Assembly: GCA_032718475.1 (NCBI GenBank)
Contig: JAUCBJ010001275.1
Location: forward strand, 60,390-124,389
DNA from: Nemertoderma westbladi
Lineage: Eukaryota > Xenacoelomorpha > Nemertodermatida > Nemertodermatidae
Length of the DNA: 64,000 bases
Reading direction: 5' to 3'
Shown here: positions 1 to 10,950 of the stretch, one piece after another
How positions within the stretch are numbered: the stretch's first letter is position 1
Layout: the number at the start of each line of letters is the position of its first letter
Notes under the pieces: generated by a model
What the model saw: the letters and a program-made list of their open reading frames with translations, nothing else
What the model was told of the DNA's origin: nothing
The model's database searches: none
Program-made: the position numbers and the translations under genes

Positions 1-410
1 CAGAGAGTTAGAGAGTTATAGTTAGAGAACTAGTTAGAGCTAGTAGGGTTAGAGTTAGTAGAGAGTTGGAGAGTTCTAGTAGAGTTAGGAGTTAGTTAGA
101 TTTAGAGAAGCTAGAAAGTAATAAGTAGTAAGAGAGTTAGATAATAGGTAGTTAGTAAGCTAGAGAGTTAGAAGATAATAAGTAGTTAGATTTAGATAAG
201 GTAGATAGTATGATAGCACAGGGGTAACACAAGCGGTTTAGCGCCTTTGAGGGCAGTATGAGAGGAGTAAAGAGATAGCGAGAGGAGCTGTCGACGAGAG
301 AGAGTGCAGACGAGTGCGATTCAGGTGTGGGGAGAGAGTAGAGTTGAGTTAGAGAGTAAGATAGAGAGGAGTTAGAGCAAAGTGGAGTGTGAAGTTAGAG
401 TTTGAGAGAG
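1..410. repeat. Purine-rich low-complexity GTTAGAGA-like repeat
   Basis: Degenerate short-period repeat of GTTAGAGA/GTTAGTAGA words. The same words recur at about 2440-2580, 2990-3160 and 3480-3600, so it probably belongs to the internal low-complexity part of the decayed LTR elements here. No convincing coding frame is seen. Confidence 0.7.
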
Positions 411-1010
411 ATATTTAAAAATTGTGTGAGAATCCACAATTGTCTCAAACCGAGACACCAGATGTCTTGGTACAACATAGGTTGCGGTAGCGCCAAGAGA
501 GGGTAGCGACATCATACCGCGGGAGCGGCCTGGAAAGCCGACTCCGAGTAAGATAACTCCACCCCACACCCGATAGTAGATCGAGTTTCCAGCGGAATTG
601 AAGCGCACTTTAAGGTTGATGCTATCTTCTCACCGGGAAGATAGCATGGGGGGACTGTGAGCGCATTCAATTCCACCTCACCAACCCCCATAAAGTGGGA
701 AAGAGCGCCTTTAAGCAATATTGGGGAGTACGAGGTTGATTAACAACCAACCTCGTATCACCCCCAATAAACGGGGTAGACAAACCCCAGAGGGCCTCAC
801 ACAATGGGGGTCAGAGGTTAAGCCTCCGGGGAGAAGGAAAGTAACAGCAGCGGGGGGGGGGGGGGGGGGGAAACACCCCCGCAGAGCTGAAGGCGAGAAG
901 TAGGTTATCAGCCAATGGGGGGACAGAAGAGGCATCAGCTAGGTAATAGGGCCAACATAATGTATATTACCAGTTGGTGTTTCTCATATTGTTCAGTTTA
1001 CCCAGTCACT
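411..1010 (+). mobile_element. BEL/Pao-type 3' end with LTR, copy 1
   Basis: Bases 411-655 are a subterminal region with a small hairpin (ATTGTG...CACAAT). A polypurine tract (GATAGCATGGGGGGAC) runs directly into TGTGAG at 656, the expected layout of a 3' LTR start. The LTR-like part contains an AGCCAAT box near 908 and AT-rich sequence. The whole block is related, at a visibly diverged level, to 3590-4350. The element class is taken from the protease fragment at 1148 and is inferred. The right edge of the LTR is uncertain. Confidence 0.55.
852..870 (+). repeat. Poly-G tract
   Basis: A run of about 19 G inside the LTR-like block; one of several long G/C homopolymers in the window. The exact length may be an assembly estimate. 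Confidence 0.85.
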
Positions 1011-1147
1011 CAGTCATGGCAGTACGGTGAAGTGTAGAGAAAGTGTAGAGAAACATCGATAGGGGACGATGAGACTGGAGGCCAAACTATGGCTACGAGC
1101 ACGACGGGAGCAAGAAGAAGAGAAAAGTACTACTCGGGGCAGTACCA

Positions 1148-1740
1148 GTGAGGATATCAGGAAAGGGTGGCCGATCAGTCACAACATTGATGCTGGTTGA
1201 CAGCAGAGCAGCCTTCAAGCTGGTGGAGAATTGGGTGGCCGAGGAGATAGGGTTACAGATGAGGCCGAGTAGGATGGCGGTAACTACTATCTCGAGTAAG
1301 GATGAGGTCCTGGAGATGAGGACAGGACGGTGCGAGATATCAGCAATAGCACTGGGATGTGACTATGGGGCGACCATCGACCCCATCCATGTGATAGAAT
1401 CGATAAATATCAACGCCAGGCGACCAACCAACATTGAGGTCGAACAATATAGATTCCTGGACGGTATCGATTTCTCAATCCCAGAAGTGGACGTCTCGAA
1501 GGTATCCATCATAGTCGGAATGGATTGTCCGACAGCCCACGAGAGAGTACAGACAATTTTCGGAGAGGATAAGCAGCGGGATCCGACGGTGATTCTCACG
1601 CCGTTCGGATGGACGCTTAGCGGCCCAATTAAAACCAAGATTCCATTCAGGGTGTCGGGGACATCAGGGTGCATGCTACCAGGCACCATTAAGGATGTAG
1701 AGGAGAAACCAGAGACGGGTGATGGGGAGGTCCCATGTGA
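1148..1740 (+). pseudogene. Decayed BEL/Pao retrotransposon protease (DUF1758-like) fragment
   Basis: The frame from 1148 stays open to 1960. Its first ~185 residues resemble the aspartic protease domain of BEL/Pao polyproteins. The clearest signature is a hydrophobic strand ending in IVGMD, followed some 25 residues later by a P-x-V-I-L-T-P-F-GW-T-L-SGP block, as in the family's 'G-x-D ... T-x-x-GW-x-x-G' pattern. The expected D-S/T-G catalytic triad near the N-terminus reads D-S-R, so the protease would be inactive. The start is not a credible initiation site; this is an internal piece of a polyprotein. Reverse transcriptase, RNase H and integrase are not seen downstream. It lies between two related LTR-like blocks (656 and 3838). 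Assignment rests on recalled family features. Confidence 0.6.
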
Positions 1741-1886
1741 GAAGCGGCCCGGGGAAGGATACCAGGAGTTGGGTATGGATCTGGAACCACGCATAGTGGA
1801 GCGTGGTGAAAGGATAGAGGATAGTTTAAGAGAAATACCGTCAGTAGATCAGTTAGGAGGGGAAGTAACAGCAAGAGAGTGGGCAG

Positions 1887-2438
1887 ATGAGAATGGATTC
1901 GACGTGGAAGGAAGAACCGATGGGATGGAACAAGGATGTTCCCGGCATCTATCAGTATGAGGATGGAGAAGAGTGGATGGCGAGATATCCTGAGGAGTGC
2001 CCGGAGGAGTGTCTGGAGGAGACGCCGGTCCGGTTGAGAGGCATACCGAAAAGGAGGAGGTCAAATAAGAAGACAGGGTGGAAAGGGATAGGATTAATAT
2101 TATCCATCCTGTTCTATCTATTCTTTCGATTTCTTTTCATTCTACCGCCAGGTGACGACAAGATGGAGGGTGGCATTTTGCTGCCAGAGGACCATGAGGA
2201 AGTCAAGAAGGCAGCCGAAAGACCCGATTTTAGGGTGGTGGAAGAGGGAGAATCAATTCCTAGTGAGTTGGAATTGGAAAGGAGAGTGTGGCGAAGGATA
2301 AGAGGATGTACAGGGGGTAGTGGGAGAGTGCCTACTGGAAGAAGGGGCACCTTAGAGTTTAGTCGTCCAATGTGTTGGACTGAGGGGGGTGGTAATGAGG
2401 GCGAGATGCCCTTCCCACACAAAATAATAAGAAAATAA
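1887..2438 (+). pseudogene. Unassigned acidic open frame with one hydrophobic segment
   Basis: An open frame of about 183 codons overlapping the end of the protease-like frame in another phase. The translation is rich in E, R and G with one strongly hydrophobic stretch near residues 72-90 that could span a membrane. I do not recognise it. Purine-rich composition favours accidental open frames here, so it may be a non-coding part of the decayed LTR element. Confidence 0.2.
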
Positions 2439-2572
2439 TAAGAAAATAATAAAATAAGTAGTAGAAAGTTAGAAAGTAATAGTAGTAGATAGTTAGATAA
2501 GAAGTAGTAGTTAGAAAGTTAGTAGAAGTTAGTAAGAAGTAAGAAAGTTAGTAGAAGTTAGTAAGAGTAAGA

Positions 2573-2990
2573 GGGGAGTTAGAAGTAGGCAGAAATTAGG
2601 GAGTGTGGTATATAAACATACCACGGGAGTAGGAGGGTACATAGTACCATTAGAGTTAGAAGTAGGCAGAAATTAGGGAGTGTGGTATATAAACATACCA
2701 CGAGTAGTAGCAGGGTACATATTACCGGAGTAGCAGGGTACATAGTACCGAGAGAGTTAGAGGTTGTGGGCACCGAAAGCGCCTCGTAGAAAGAGAGGGA
2801 GTGTGGGATGTAGACATACCATAGAAAGAGAGTAGAGGGGTTGTGGGCACCGAAAGCGCCACGTAGAAAGAGAGTAGAGGGGTTGTGGGCACTGAAAGCG
2901 CCACGTAGAAAGAGAATAGTGGGAGTATGGTATGTAGGTATACCATAGAGGTAGTAGCAGAGGGGTTGTGGGCACCGAAAGCACCATGTA
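2573..2990 (+). repeat. Two minisatellites inside the LTR-element remnant
   Basis: Bases 2577-2740 hold two copies of a ~75-bp unit containing GTGTGGTATATAAACATACC. From about 2757 to 2990 a different unit of about 42 bp repeats roughly four to five times, with the core GTGGGCACCGAAAGCGCC followed by a GTAGAAAGAGAG stretch. The copies differ by small indels. Flanking sequence to 3160 returns to GTTAGAGA-type low complexity. Confidence 0.7.
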
Positions 2991-3204
2991 GTTAGAGAGT
3001 TAGAGAGTTAGAAGAGTTAGTAGAGTTAGAGAGTTAGAGGGTTAGAGAGTTAGTAGAGTTAGAGTTAGTAGAGTTAGTGGAGTTAGTAGAGTCAATAGAG
3101 TTAGTAGTAAGAGAGTTACATAGTAAGTAGTAAGTAAGAAGTAAGTAGCGAGGTAGATAGAATGATAGCACAGAGAGGGATAGCATAAGAAAAATTGGCA
3201 CTTA

Positions 3205-3415
3205 GGGAGTGGTAGAGAACACAGGACATTGTGAAGCAGTGGGGATGGGCCAGATCATGGGCCTTGTCTGCCACAAGCCGATGGACTGGGGCAAGTTCCG
3301 GGGGGAGCACGGAGCGGGCATGGGACATTGCGAAGCAGTGGCGATGGGGCCAGCTCATGAGGCTTGTCTTCCACAAGCCAATGGACTGGGGTAAGTCCCG
3401 AGAGGAGTATGAGAG
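3205..3415 (+). repeat. Two-copy ~120-bp tandem duplication
   Basis: Two adjacent related units share ACATTG(T/C)GAAGCAGTGG..., a GGGCCAG-TCATG block, and CCACAAGCC(G/A)ATGGACTGGGG, offset by about 120 bp. No protein similarity is recognised in either strand. Confidence 0.65.
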
Positions 3416-3589
3416 CAGTACAAGGGAAGTATGGAGAGGAGGTGTTGGCGCGTGAGAATGTAGACGGGTGCAATTCAAATGTGGGGAGCGAGCAGAGTGT
3501 AGTTAGAGTGAGTTCAGAGTGGAGTTAGAGTGAGTTCAGAGTGGAGTTAGAGTGAGTTCAGAGTGAAGTTAGAGTGAGTTCAGAGTGAG

Positions 3590-4350
3590 GAAGTTTTTAA
3601 AATTGTGTGAAGACTCCACAATTGTCTCAAACAGAGACGTCAGATGTCTTGGTGCAACATAGGTTGCGGTTGCACCAATAAGGGGTAGCAATATCATACC
3701 CGGAGGGAGCGACCTGGAAAGCCGGCTCCGAGAAAAGAACTCCACCCCACACCCGATAGTAGATTGGGTTCCAGCGGAATTGAAGTGCACTTGTGGTTGA
3801 TGCTATTTTCTCACCGGGAAGATAGCATGGGGGGGAGTGTAAGCGGATTCAATTCTGCCTCATTACCCTCATAAAATGGGACAGTGGCATTTTCAGCAAT
3901 ATCACTGTATCACAACCAACATTTTGGGGGGCAACACAAGCCCCTAGCCGCACACAAAGGAAGGTTAGAGGTCGAACCACCTCGGAGAGGACACAGCTAG
4001 CAGAGGCTAGCAACAGAGGGGAAACCCTCCCAGAGAGTGAAAGGGTGAGACGTAGGTTATTAGCCAATAAGGGAAAAGGAGAGCATCCACTAGGTAGCAG
4101 GCCAAGGTAGCGTAGGAGTAATATTGGTATATCAAATATATATTACCTCTCGTTGCCGGTTTGCATTCAGTCAGCCAGTTACCAGTTTCAGTGCAGACTG
4201 GCAATATTGTCTTACTGGCACCAAGTGCTGTTATATGCTGTCATCATATATTACCATTACCGGTATTCCATCATTAACATATTCAGTCTACTGTGCTATT
4301 ATTATACATATATATTGGAATGCAAAGAACATCAAACTCTAAACATTTTT
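3590..4350 (+). mobile_element. BEL/Pao-type 3' end with LTR, copy 2
   Basis: The block from 3590 repeats the order seen at 411-1010: the ATTGTG/CACAAT hairpin, GATGTCTTGGTGCAACATAG, the ACTCCACCCCACACCCGATA segment, then a polypurine tract (GATAGCATGGGGGGGAG) abutting TGTAAG at 3838. The LTR-like part keeps the TTAGCCAATA motif near 4059 and a CACTAGGTAGCAGG-like segment. Divergence from copy 1 is substantial, so the pair is not a freshly inserted element's LTRs. The right boundary near 4350 is a guess. Confidence 0.55.
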
Positions 4351-4383
4351 CTCCAACGGCCTCGGCCAAGTTACCTAATATCA

Positions 4384-4870
4384 TCAGCCTACGGTGACGC
4401 GTACGAGCATTAACCCGGTCGGAATCCCTGATCCCGTCACATTATCTGTGGGATGGCATTTGCCTATCCGGTGATATACATCGACCTGCGATGCTTCTAC
4501 ATGCATCGCAGACAACAGTTGGTCCAGTTTCTTAAGCTCAACGGTTGCATTGGCTGATTCCGCGACACCGTGTATTAACAAATTTGTACATCAAGCGTAC
4601 TGATTTAACCCGTCGATCTCATCGCGAAGTTCTTTATTTTCCGCATCTACAGCCACTACCCGAGTCTCTAGATGCAGCAGTGATGCAGCAGTGCAGCAGC
4701 AGCAGTAGTGGGTGTATTAGTGCTGTATCCGTTTTTATTTGCTTGCTGTTATCACGAATTTCATTCATCACATCGATAAGGGTTGGTCCAACATCCTTCA
4801 AAGAGCCATGGCGGATTGACATTTGTCTTTACAGATGTGAGTTTCGATTGATAGAAGTTACAGAGTTGGG
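4384..4870 (-). pseudogene. LINE ORF1-like remnant (coiled coil plus RRM-like core)
   Basis: Read on the minus strand from about 4870, a heptad-like region (VVAVDAENKELRDEID) leads to QYA-stop-CTNLLIHGVAES and then a segment ending VDVYHRIGK...GLMLVRV. This matches the usual order in ORF1 proteins of non-LTR retrotransposons: a coiled coil, a Q-Y-x-R-x-x-N-L-x-I-x-G motif opening the RNA-binding domain, then R-x-G and a terminal beta strand. The in-frame TGA sits where an arginine (CGA) is usual, consistent with CpG decay. No downstream ORF2 is attached; the left end meets the LTR block. Clade is not determined. Confidence 0.55.
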
Positions 4871-4879
4871 CAAAGAGTA

Positions 4880-6540
4880 GTGTAGTGCTTAATATTACCG
4901 GTATAGTACCGGTAGTCTTAGAGTGAGTGAGTATGTGAGAATGAACATTTTAGCTCGTTGGTGTCCTCGTAACAAGCCACCATGAAAGGGGTGTTATTGG
5001 TATAGTGACCACGGTATTTTAGCCAGACAGGGTATTTTAGGACTGTATCCATCAATGGCCCCATGTACAGCTCAGGCACGGCTTCCCATGTACGCACAGA
5101 TATAGCTACCTTCAGTTTCTCCCAGCCATCAATTATGCATTAAATAGTTTGGTTTCTATAGTAGCAACCCTATGTCAGATAAATCACACCTTAATGTTCG
5201 TTGGCTAACAGCAATACCACTATTCTTTAAACAATAACTGTATTTCATTGTGCATAATACAACCCAGCCAATGGTTTTCATGCATAATTATAGACTAATT
5301 GTTGGAATTCAGATCCGCCGTCTTTCTTGTTATGCCTATACTGCTTGCTATATAAGCAATTTCAAAATTAATATACGAAAACCTACTTGCATTCACCCTC
5401 GTCTAGACCTTCGCTACTGGTATCTTCTGGCAATTCCTGTAAATCAGCCTTGTACTAAATGACAGTTTGAATTTACCTCGCCATAATTGAACTAATTTAC
5501 TTACAATTTTCAAATCAGATAGGGGATGGGGGGGGGGGGGAACTGGAAGCAATAAAAATTCATCCCTCTCCACGGGAAATTGGACGCAAATAACAGCTGT
5601 TTACGAGCAAAAATAAAACTGTAACCTGTTCTATTGTGTTTAGTTTATTGTTTTGGTTAAAATATCGTTCCACTGTAATCTGCTCCTTTCCCTAAATGGA
5701 GAATTTAACATTGAGGCGGGATATTAATTCGCCAAGGCGGGTTTTGCGTCCAGTTTCCCCCCTGTCTCTTTCCCAGGGGTGACTTAATATTTTTACAGAG
5801 GTGCCTATTAATTGACTTAATATTATTCCAGAAGCCAGAGGTGCCTGAAAAGAGAAAATTAAGAAAAATTAAGTATGGCCTCAATCAGCCACCGTATAAA
5901 GCAGTAAGTATTACATCATCATACATACCTTTCGCATATCTGACTTTGTCGCAATGGCAGTTTTTCCCAGAACTTTGTAAACAGTGGCAATATTCAGTGG
6001 GAGCATAACTGCCGATGGACCGATATAACTAATAATTATTTGAGCATAGTATATTTCGACCTGTAAATATAAAATACACAACTAAATTTATATATAGTGA
6101 TGAATGTGCGATTCATGTGTACATGACGATGACTTCAGCCAGCAATTAACACCAAAATATTATCTTAAAGCTTTTGGTGTGTGACTAATAATTGATTACT
6201 ATAATTAGTATGGTATGGTAATCTTAGTGCTTTCATTTTAGTATTCATTTAAATTTTTGTGTTAATTGTCGTTTTATTGAGCTTAGAATAAATATTTCAT
6301 GTCATTTCCTGCGTCACGTTATCCCTATTATCAGAATGAACAAAAATTAATTCACATCTACAAGCCTATCTGTCGAACTTCGCAATAATATCCAAACCAG
6401 ATCCCAATACAATATGGATTCTGCCCAAAAACCTTCACACATCATGGCATTCATTTTATTATAAATGAAAGCCACAATGCACTTGATACTAAATCATTGT
6501 CCTTTGCTATCTATGATAGATAAGATATGAGTATGAGAAC
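4880..6540. other. No gene recognised (AT-rich spacer)
   Basis: No convincing coding segment on either strand. It contains the MITE candidate at 5528-5763 and a poly-G tract. The rest is AT-rich sequence with short open frames that look accidental. Confidence 0.5.
5528..5763. mobile_element. Possible MITE with imperfect G-rich terminal inverted repeats
   Basis: The left end reads GGGGGAACTGGAAGCAA after a 13-G run. The right end, reverse-complemented, reads GGGGGAAACTGGACGCAAAA. The arms match at roughly 17 of 20 positions around a 200-bp interior without coding content. No target-site duplication could be assigned because the G tract hides the edge. Confidence 0.35.
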
Positions 6541-6544
6541 CCTC

Positions 6545-7825
6545 CAGGAGAAATACAGGCTCGGTCGTCGCCCGGGTTAACAAGGACCGCGTCCCTCAGT
6601 GGTACACCAGGCTGGGGTCAATAAATTGGCTACTGGAACAGAAGACAGAGAAGAAAGAAGAACCAACCTGTTGAAATGTAAAAATACACTAAAGATTGCT
6701 ACAATGAACGCACACACACTGAAAGCACATACCAAACAGGGTGACATGGTCGCTCTGGCAATGGAATATAACATCGACATCATCTGCATCCAAGAACATC
6801 GGATTTGTCATGAAGACACTGCCATGAAGTACAATGACATTGGAAATGGATGGACGTTAGTAACAAACTCAGCAGTAAGAAACTCGGCCAATGCATCATT
6901 TGGTGGAGTAGGAATTCTGCTAAGCCCAGTTGCACTTAAGACCCTAAACAACATCGAATCTATAAATTCCAGGGTTATGATCGCAACATTTGATGGGAAT
7001 CCCAAGGCAACAGTTATATGCTGCTACAGTCCAACCAATGCCTCAGAGCCAGAACAAGCAGTCAAGTTTTATGAAGAACTGACTGGACTTATAAAGGACA
7101 TTCCGAAACACAATGTTAAGTCATTGCTGGTGACCTGAATGTGCAAATTGGCCCAGAAGACATCAAGGGTTACTTACACCTATAACACCAGTTCTAACAT
7201 AAATGGGTACTTACTTTTAGACCTAATGGAAGAATGTGAATTGATACCAACAAACAACACATTCGAAAAGAGTAAGGGGAAGCTATGGACCTTTTAATAC
7301 CCTAATGGAACCAAAGCACAACTGGATTACATCCTTGTAAACAAAACGTGGAGAAACAGCATGATGAACTGCGAGGCATACAGCTCCTTCAACCTAATTG
7401 GTTCGGACCACAGAATTGTCACTGCAGAGATCAGACTCAGTTTGAGAGCCAGCAAATCAAGGACAAGCAAGCAAATCAAATATGACTAGGAGAGTCTCAG
7501 AACTGAAAATGCTGTAAAGGATGCTTATACAGTAGAAGTTCAAACCGCTTTGAAGCACTTCAGTCAATGGATGAAGACCAATCCACCAATTCAATATACC
7601 AGAATATAATAACAGCCCACAAGGAATCAGCTAAGAGGCATATCCCCCAGAAACCCAAACGAAAACAGTATGTGCCATGGCAAAACTCTGAGGTTACTTG
7701 TAAAAGAGAAGATCTTAAGATAGCCTACAAAGTTAAAACCGAACAACCAACAACTGAAAACATTAACAAGGTTGAGAAAGCTAAGGACGATCTTAAATTG
7801 GCCTACAACATCAGCCAGGAAAAGT
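6545..7825 (+). pseudogene. RTE-type LINE, lineage A: apurinic-like endonuclease half (5' part of a split copy)
   Basis: The frame from 6599 carries an exonuclease-endonuclease-phosphatase fold as in RTE-type LINEs: KIATMNAHTLK, a DIICIQEHR strand with the metal-binding Glu, GGVGILLSP, and VICCYSPTNAS. After frame changes, GSDHRIVTAEIRLSL near 7400 supplies the closing S-D-H catalytic motif. The GDLN region near 7130 is broken by a frameshift and stop, and further stops follow, so the enzyme is dead. In the parent element this domain nicks target DNA for target-primed reverse transcription. The linker runs to 7825, where a lineage B element interrupts it; the same frame resumes at 9305. A plausible 5' UTR starts near 6545. 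Confidence 0.75.
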
Positions 7826-7837
7826 ACATACAGGATA
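7826..7837 (+). repeat. Left 12-bp target-site duplication (ACATACAGGATA)
   Basis: ACATACAGGATA is found here and again at 9293-9304, precisely bounding the lineage B insertion. Deleting 7838-9304 rejoins the lineage A linker frame (…YIQD then KTEAITTAH…), which independently supports the boundaries. Confidence 0.85.
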
Positions 7838-9292
7838 CTACTACTACTAGGATCGGCATGCTGCATTGCAGCTGCATTTTTAAGAATGCTGTGCCGGCTT
7901 GTCAACAAAATTGCACCGCCACAACTCCCTATCACCCATGACATTTGCTAGATCATCCGCATCTTCAAGGCCAGTGTCCTTTAAGATGCGTCTCAAGAAA
8001 GTCATGGGCTGTCCACCATGCTTATTCACTCCATGAGGCTGCCAAAGTACAATGATTATGCACTGGCTGGTCCTCACGGCGAAAGCAATGTCCTGCAAAG
8101 CGGAGGCGATTTTGTTCTAGTGTCAAGCTTGGGAGAACCAATGAGACACCTCCAATGTTATATAGTGTCTGGTTGGAGATGTGTGCATTGTACTTGACAC
8201 AATGAACCCGGCGTCGCATTCTTGTGAATGTGCCATCCAGAGATTTGGTGTCCTCAGCAGTTAGAGCCCAGCATGGACTCCCGTAGAGGAGTACTGGAAC
8301 TGCTGCTGCTCTAAATAATCGGACCTTAATCCTCCTGGAAAGCCTATTCAAGGCTGCCCATGCCTTTCTCTTACGTATTCGAAGGTCATCACCTGACTTA
8401 CGGATCCATGATCCCAGGTAACATAAGTCGTCCACATGCTCAACCATACCATCCTTTGAGCTTATGCTCATCCGATCAGAGACTTGCTGGGGATTTTCAA
8501 AGTTAACTGTCAAAATTTTGGTCTTTCTGGAGTTAATAAAAAGACCAACACTAGAAGCAGCATGTTCTAATGAGCTGAGGAGCCGTTGGGCTCCCTCTAA
8601 TGATTCTGAGAGTACTCCTAAGTCATCAGCAAAGTCTAGATCAGTTAGGTACTTGGCAGGATTTCCTCGACTTCTGGAAGCCAGTAGGTGGAGTTATCAT
8701 CACCCCATCATCATTATGATGATCTAAGGACATGCGTAGAACATAGTCAACAACAATTATGAACAAGAATGGTGCAAGTGTGTCTCCCTGGAGGACGCCC
8801 CATAACACTTCAAATGGTTCTGTGTCACCGTCAACTGTAGACACAAATGTTGTCGAACCACCGTATACTGATCTGATTGCTGCAATAATTTCATCAGGAA
8901 TGCCATATAATGACAGTATGCTGAACATACGTGAGCGAGAGACTGAATCAAAGGCCTTGAAGAAGTCAACAAAGATAACAGCCAGATGCCTGTCTTTCTT
9001 TTTTGATGACTCTTCAATTATCATTCTAAGTGCCAAAATGGGCTCCATGGTCTCACGACCTTTACGGAACCCATTCTGATTTCCACGGTGCAGTCTCTCA
9101 ATGGGATCCCTGATGCGATTTAATAGAATTCTATTGTATAGCTTTGCAGCAATCGAGATCAATGAGATTCCCCGAAAAGAACCATAGAGTGTTAGGTTGC
9201 CCTTCTTGGGAACTGGCACCAACTTATTTGTTTTCATTTCTTGTGGGACATTCGTTGTTCGGTACATGTCTACTATGATGGGATAGATATTG
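7838..9292 (-). mobile_element. 5'-truncated RTE-type LINE, lineage B (reverse transcriptase and 3' end)
   Basis: Read on the minus strand, the insert starts inside the RT domain (YPIIVDMYRTT) and runs to a 3' tail of CTA/TAG units at 7838. RT motifs are LVPVPKKGNL, QNGFRKGR, motif A FVDFFKAFDS, motif B GVLQGDTLAPF and, after a frameshift near 8641, motif C DLDFADDLGVL. The C-terminal part extends through LLYGSPCWALTAEDTK and NRLRFAGHCFRRED. Truncation at the 5' end, a simple-repeat tail and a 12-bp target-site duplication are standard for RTE retroposition. Frameshifts make it non-functional. It sits in the opposite orientation inside the lineage A copy and is therefore younger. Confidence 0.85.
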
Positions 9293-9304
9293 ACATACAG
9301 GATA
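9293..9304 (+). repeat. Right 12-bp target-site duplication (ACATACAGGATA)
   Basis: Perfect second copy of the 12-bp sequence at 7826-7837, at the 5'-truncated end of the lineage B insertion. Confidence 0.85.
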
Positions 9305-10950
9305 AAACTGAAGCAATTACAACTGCTCACATACAGCAACAATCAAGACTTACCTGGCAAACTATAAATTAGGTATCTGGTCGGAAAAGTTGTGCAAAGG
9401 GGGCGCCTCAAAGCCGATAGTCCTGAAGAACGTGTTGGGAAGTGGAAAAATCACGTAGATCAACAATAGCTCAGATACTTGCACTACGGAGACTGATTGA
9501 AGGAATTATGTCAAAGAATCTCCCCGCAGTCATGACTTTTGTGTACTTCAAGAAGACATTCGACTCCATCCATAGAGGTAAAATGCTTGAAATCCTAAGA
9601 GCTTATGGAATACCAGAAGTAATTGTTGCTGGCATTGGATTGTTATATTGTGACAGAGAAGCGCAGGTACTCTCACCAGATGGTGAAACTGAGTTTTTCT
9701 CAATCCTAGCTGGCGTACAGCAAGGTGACACATAGCACAATTACTATTTGTAATTGTGCTGGATTACGCAATGAGGACAGCCACAAAGGGTGAAGATCTG
9801 GGATTCACACTTCAAGAATGCAGAAGTAGTAGATATCCGGCAACTCTAGTCACAGACACCGACTTCGCGGATGACATCGCCCTGCTCTCTAATACGCTTA
9901 TTATAGGAAGGGAATCCGACACCACGCTGATGAGACCCAGTAAGGTCGAAACGCGTACGTGGTTTGGAGAGATATGAGATATTAATTTCAAGAAAAAAAA
10001 ATTACGTGATTCCTAAATTTGTACACTACCCGGTTAAAAAAGTACGCATGTGATGGGATTAGTCCTACAATTGCGCCAATAAAAGATAAGTTATTTTCGG
10101 TAAAATAAACTTATCATTCGAGGTTAAGACCCCTAGATCCCTTCCTATAATAAATGTATAATAACAAACACCTCGAAAAATACAGCTTGCCAACACATTC
10201 TTACTATCTCTAATACGCTAGCAGATGCACAGCTTCTACTAAATAAACTGGAGAGGGCTGCTAAGGAGGTTCGATTGCATATAAATGCTACAAAGGCCGA
10301 ATTCATGACCTTTAATGTTGATGGAAACATGACAACCATTGATAATAATCAACTAAGGAAGTCGATGACTTCCAGTACCTTGGATCATGGATAGAGAGTA
10401 AGTAGCAAAAAGGACATAGAAGTTAGGAAAGCAAAGGCATGGGTAGCTCTATCAAAAATGGATACCATCTGGAAATCAGATCTCTCCAGGCACCTGAAGA
10501 CTAAGTTCTTTCGAGCCACAGTGGAAAGTGTATTTTTATACACGACCTGGACACTGACTAAATCACTTGAACATCGAATTGATGGTTGCTACACAATACT
10601 ACTAAGGGCAGCCCTAAACATCAGCTGGAGACAACATATGACAAACGCCGAGCTTTATGGTACAATACCACCTGTATCAACCACCCTCCGTGAACGCATA
10701 TTAAGTAAGATTCAGTGGGCACTGCTGGCGAAGTAAAGACGAGGTCATACCAGATCTACTTCTCTGGCAACCAACTCATGGAAAGCGTAGTCGTGGACGA
10801 CCGGCCATAACATATATAGATCAACTTGAAAGGGATACTGAACTTGGGAGAAACGAAATTGCGACAACTATGGAGAATCGGGAAGCCTGGACGGATCTCA
10901 TTTCAACTGTCCGAGTTCGCTCGACCTAGTTGTAGTAGTAGTAGTAGTAT
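9305..10950 (+). pseudogene. RTE-type LINE, lineage A: linker and reverse transcriptase half (3' part of the split copy)
   Basis: The linker resumes (LTWQTIN, SGRKSCAKG, SPEERVGKWKNH near 9410-9450). It is then joined directly to STIAQILALRRLIEG, so about 150 residues at the start of the RT fingers are deleted. RT motif A is FVYFKKTFDSIHRG, motif B is AGVQQGDT followed by a stop, and motif C is DTDFADDIALLSN. A MITE (9901-10150) and about 50 extra bases interrupt the frame just after motif C. Coding similarity resumes at 10205 (LADAQLLLNK) and ends near 10735 (ILSKIQWALLAK). A GTAGTAGTAG tail closes the element at about 10932-10950. Several stops and frameshifts make it inactive. Confidence 0.75.
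9901..10150. mobile_element. Small MITE with 15-16 bp terminal inverted repeats and TA duplication
   Basis: The left terminus TTATAGGAAGGGAATC is mirrored at the right by GATCCCTTCCTATAA, and TA dinucleotides flank both ends (9899-9900 and 10151-10152). The ~250-bp interior has no coding content. It disrupts the lineage A reverse transcriptase after motif C. A TA target points to a Tc1/mariner-type mobiliser (inference). CTCTAATACGCT occurs on the left (9887-9898) and again near 10206, with ~50 bp of extra sequence on the right, so the history is more complex than one insertion. Confidence 0.65.
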
